A stretch of DNA of 64,000 bases, from positions 3,162,001-3,226,000 of the forward strand of contig OZ017795.1 of NCBI GenBank assembly GCA_963969395.1, written 5' to 3'. The number at the start of each line of letters is the position of its first letter. The first letter of the stretch is position 1. The position numbers and the translations under genes were made by a program. The notes below the pieces were generated by a model. That model made no database searches and had not been told where the DNA came from. It saw only the letters and a program-made list of their open reading frames with translations. Positions 61,945 through 64,000 of the stretch are shown in pieces. Source of the DNA: Pseudoscleropodium purum (taxonomy: Eukaryota; Streptophyta; Bryopsida; Hypnales; Brachytheciaceae).

Positions 61945-62183
61945 ATAGGTTGTTTGTTTTGTTTGTTTCATTGAGATCTCTCCGACCATGAGTCTGCTAG
62001 TTGCATTCTTGATACTGTCAGAAAGCTCTCGATTTGGAAGGGTGCATGGACTTTGATTTGTGGCGTTTGACTTAGGGTGTGAAAGTTATTGAATTTCAAA
62101 ATTTTTATCAATTAAAAAATTGAAAAATTAAAAAATTACTTTTACTTTTATTTTGACTATGGAAACGACACGGGGTACACTAG
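61945..62183 (-). repeat. G-family repeat, copy 4, inverted, upstream of the E2 gene
   Basis: Read on the minus strand it starts CTAGTGTACCCCGTGTCGTT, then CAAAATAAAAGTAAAAGTAA. It continues with the CCATGCACCCTT and AACAAACAAAACAAACAACC tail blocks. It lies about 650 bp before the E2 ATG. Confidence 0.65.
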
Positions 62184-62833
62184 TAGGTGTTATAATAAGG
62201 AGAGTGTCACTTTTAGGTACACTTATCTTATACTTTTCTTGAAAGGTGAAAGGTGAAGCACACTCAGTGTTGAGCCAATAGCCCAATACAGACTGTACTT
62301 TGGACGGATACCTGAAATGTCGACCCCTCCAAGATTGAAATATCCATAGACTGAAGAATATCTTAAGTCTCCAAAAAATGTAGATTTGAGATACGCTCAA
62401 GATACTGGAGGAACCAGGCCCTGATGACAGCCTGAGTGCCTCTCCCCCAGGGAAGGCACATGAACAAACGTTGTACATATCACAACCCCTCAAACCAGCC
62501 CCCTGGACAAAAGAGAAAGAGAGCGTTCTCCAGCCTGAGCTTGACTATTTCCTCATTTATTCGTGCTGGCTTTGCAGACATGGCTAGGGTTTCGATCGCA
62601 CTCTTCGTTCTCGCAAAATGATCGCATCCATCCCTCGTTTGATGGTGTTTTGACATCTCCCCGCATCGCCATGGACCTCCTCGCTGCCAATTGACCTCTT
62701 CCGTCGCTTCGCTTTTTCATTTCTACGATTCCTGGGAAAATTCGGTGTCGTTGGCCGGCGTCGGTGGGTTTCCTTTCTTCCGGGGCGATCTCTCAACCAC
62801 GTGTGGAATTTCGGACCACCCTGAGGTTCCATC
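62184..62833 (+). promoter_or_regulatory. Promoter and leader of the E2 gene
   Basis: GC rises from about 62400. A 13-codon uORF (ATG at 62580, ending TGA at 62621) begins MARVSIALF. It is followed by a pyrimidine-rich, CG-containing leader up to the E2 start. Transcription start is not visible. Confidence 0.35.
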
Positions 62834-63780
62834 ATGAGTTCATCGGGATACAGCCAAAAGGAGAAGGTGCGGGGGGTGAATTCACTCTCTCTGTTGTTCA
62901 CTTTGGGGGAGGAGGATTTGGTAGTTTATCGATAGGGTTTCATTTTTCCCGGTCCGTGATGTCACTGCACGTTTGCCAGAGTGTTTGTTAACGTTGTCGT
63001 CGGGGTTTTTTATGCTTTCGTAATGAACTCGGAATTCAGTTGCCTTCGTGTATGGTGGATTGTGCAGGTCCTGAGTCGAATTGCTGCAAATCGGTTGCAG
63101 AAAGAGCTCACCGAGTGGCAAGTGAACGCTCCGTGTGGATTCAAGCATAAAGTTACCGACAGTCTGCAAAGGTAATAATCCGCTGGGATTAATGGGAAGC
63201 AATTTAGGGTTTAGGGTCAGGGTATCCTGTCTTCTCTCGGTCTTGACTGGATTCGCCATTTATTTACAGGTGCTCAAGCTTATAACAAGAATTCCACTTT
63301 AGAAGCTAATAGTCGATTATTGTATCTCACAAAACTTATTCCTTTTGGTTAAAAATTGTACGCTATGATTTCTTCTTTCTATTGGGACCTTTTGTTACCT
63401 TCCTTGGAGCGTCTTAAATGCTTTATTTGAACTCCTATAGATGTGGCAGCTGTCATTTTTGGGCATTTGGGCTCTCTTAGCGATTTAATCTGGCATGAAT
63501 ATGTGTCTTCAGATGGATAATTGAGGTCCACGGAGCTTCGAATACGTTGTACGAAGGCGAACAATTTCATTTGCAAGTCGATTTTCCGGAACACTATCCT
63601 ATGGAGGCGCCTCAGGTATTAATGCCCTTTGAGTACTATGTGAATGTTTTTTCCAGCCTGTATTGTCTGTATCTTTTCACTCTGCTTGCTCTTTTTTCTT
63701 ATACTTCTATCTGCAGGTCATATTCATGCAAATACCTCCTTTGCATCCTCACATCTACAGCAACGGCCACATTTGCCTCG
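62834..63780 (+). CDS. E2 ubiquitin-conjugating enzyme, UBC15-18/UBE2W type, 3' end outside window
   Basis: Carries activated ubiquitin as a thioester and transfers it, with an E3, to substrates; UBE2W enzymes prefer protein N-termini. Exons in the window: 62834-62866, 63068-63171, 63513-63615, 63717-63780, all GT-AG and in phase. They encode about 101 residues of a roughly 160-residue protein. The start MSSSGYSQKEK joins VLSRIAANRLQKELTEWQVN, then GFKHKVTDSLQRW, TLYEGEQFHLQVDFPEHYPM, EAPQVIFMQIPPLHPHIYSN and GHICL. The catalytic Cys is codon 63774-63776. The usual HPN motif is HPH, as is normal in UBE2W. Exon 1 is only 33 bp, chosen because its ATG and donor join the conserved LSRIA block in phase. 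Missing beyond 63780 is the DIL-DSWSP region. Confidence 0.9.
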
Positions 63781-64000
63781 GTAAGTTCTGCTCTTCTGAA
63801 CTGTATTGATTTGTGTTGATGCAAGAGTGCTCTGGCGTTTGCTGATTAGAGGTAATGAAGATATAAAACGTAGTCGAAACAGCATTTGCAAATGATGATC
63901 TAAGACTATAAAGCAACGATCTAAGACCATCGTTTCTTAGAGCTCGCGTGCTCGATGTCTTCCAGAGTCCTTTTGAGTAGTGGAAGGCCGTAGATAGAGG

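Overview
The window is nuclear DNA of a land plant. Four spliced genes with about 45-50% GC exons sit as islands in very AT-rich non-coding DNA. The plant assignment rests on a plant-only Golgi methyltransferase family (DUF248/PMT), a plant acid invertase that has the 9-base mini-exon typical of that family, a plant-type CYP85-clan P450, and a UBC15-18/UBE2W-type E2. The low-GC repeats, gene spacing and divergent P450 make a bryophyte such as a moss plausible, but that is inference; the lineage cannot be fixed from this sequence.

Layout. Bases 1-26,500 hold no convincing host gene. They are layers of diverged repeats: A/B repeats ending in a TTTAGGGGTTAA-like motif, a CACTA-type transposon (7801-8853) carrying a tRNA-derived SINE and a foldback element inside it, a CpG-rich 297-bp element with terminal inverted repeats (9416-9712), a 67-bp minisatellite (13312-13830), repeat G interrupted by repeat E, foldback elements, and a 102-bp near-perfect hairpin at 23975. 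Bases 26,535-31,290 (+) hold a CYP707-like P450. Bases 35,500-40,598 (+) hold the leader and six coding exons of a PMT2-type methyltransferase. Bases 40,600-51,000 are AT-rich again, with a broken ubinuclein-like fragment (43,920), two minisatellites inside a G repeat, and a copia gag fragment (50,968). Bases 51,123-54,689 (-) hold an intact eight-exon vacuolar-type invertase. Bases 54,700-60,900 look empty apart from the invertase 5' region. G-family copies follow at 60,922-62,183. From 62,834 (+) an E2 ubiquitin-conjugating enzyme begins and runs off the right edge just after its catalytic cysteine codon.

The four genes do not form a pathway. The methyltransferase (pectin methylation in the Golgi) and the invertase (vacuolar sucrose hydrolysis) both touch carbohydrate metabolism, the P450 belongs with terpenoid-hormone oxidation such as ABA catabolism, and the E2 belongs to ubiquitination. 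Exon joins were worked out by hand from GT/AG sites, reading phase and remembered family conservation. The methyltransferase, invertase and E2 joins are phase-consistent throughout. The P450 is uncertain at one internal junction and at its C-terminus.
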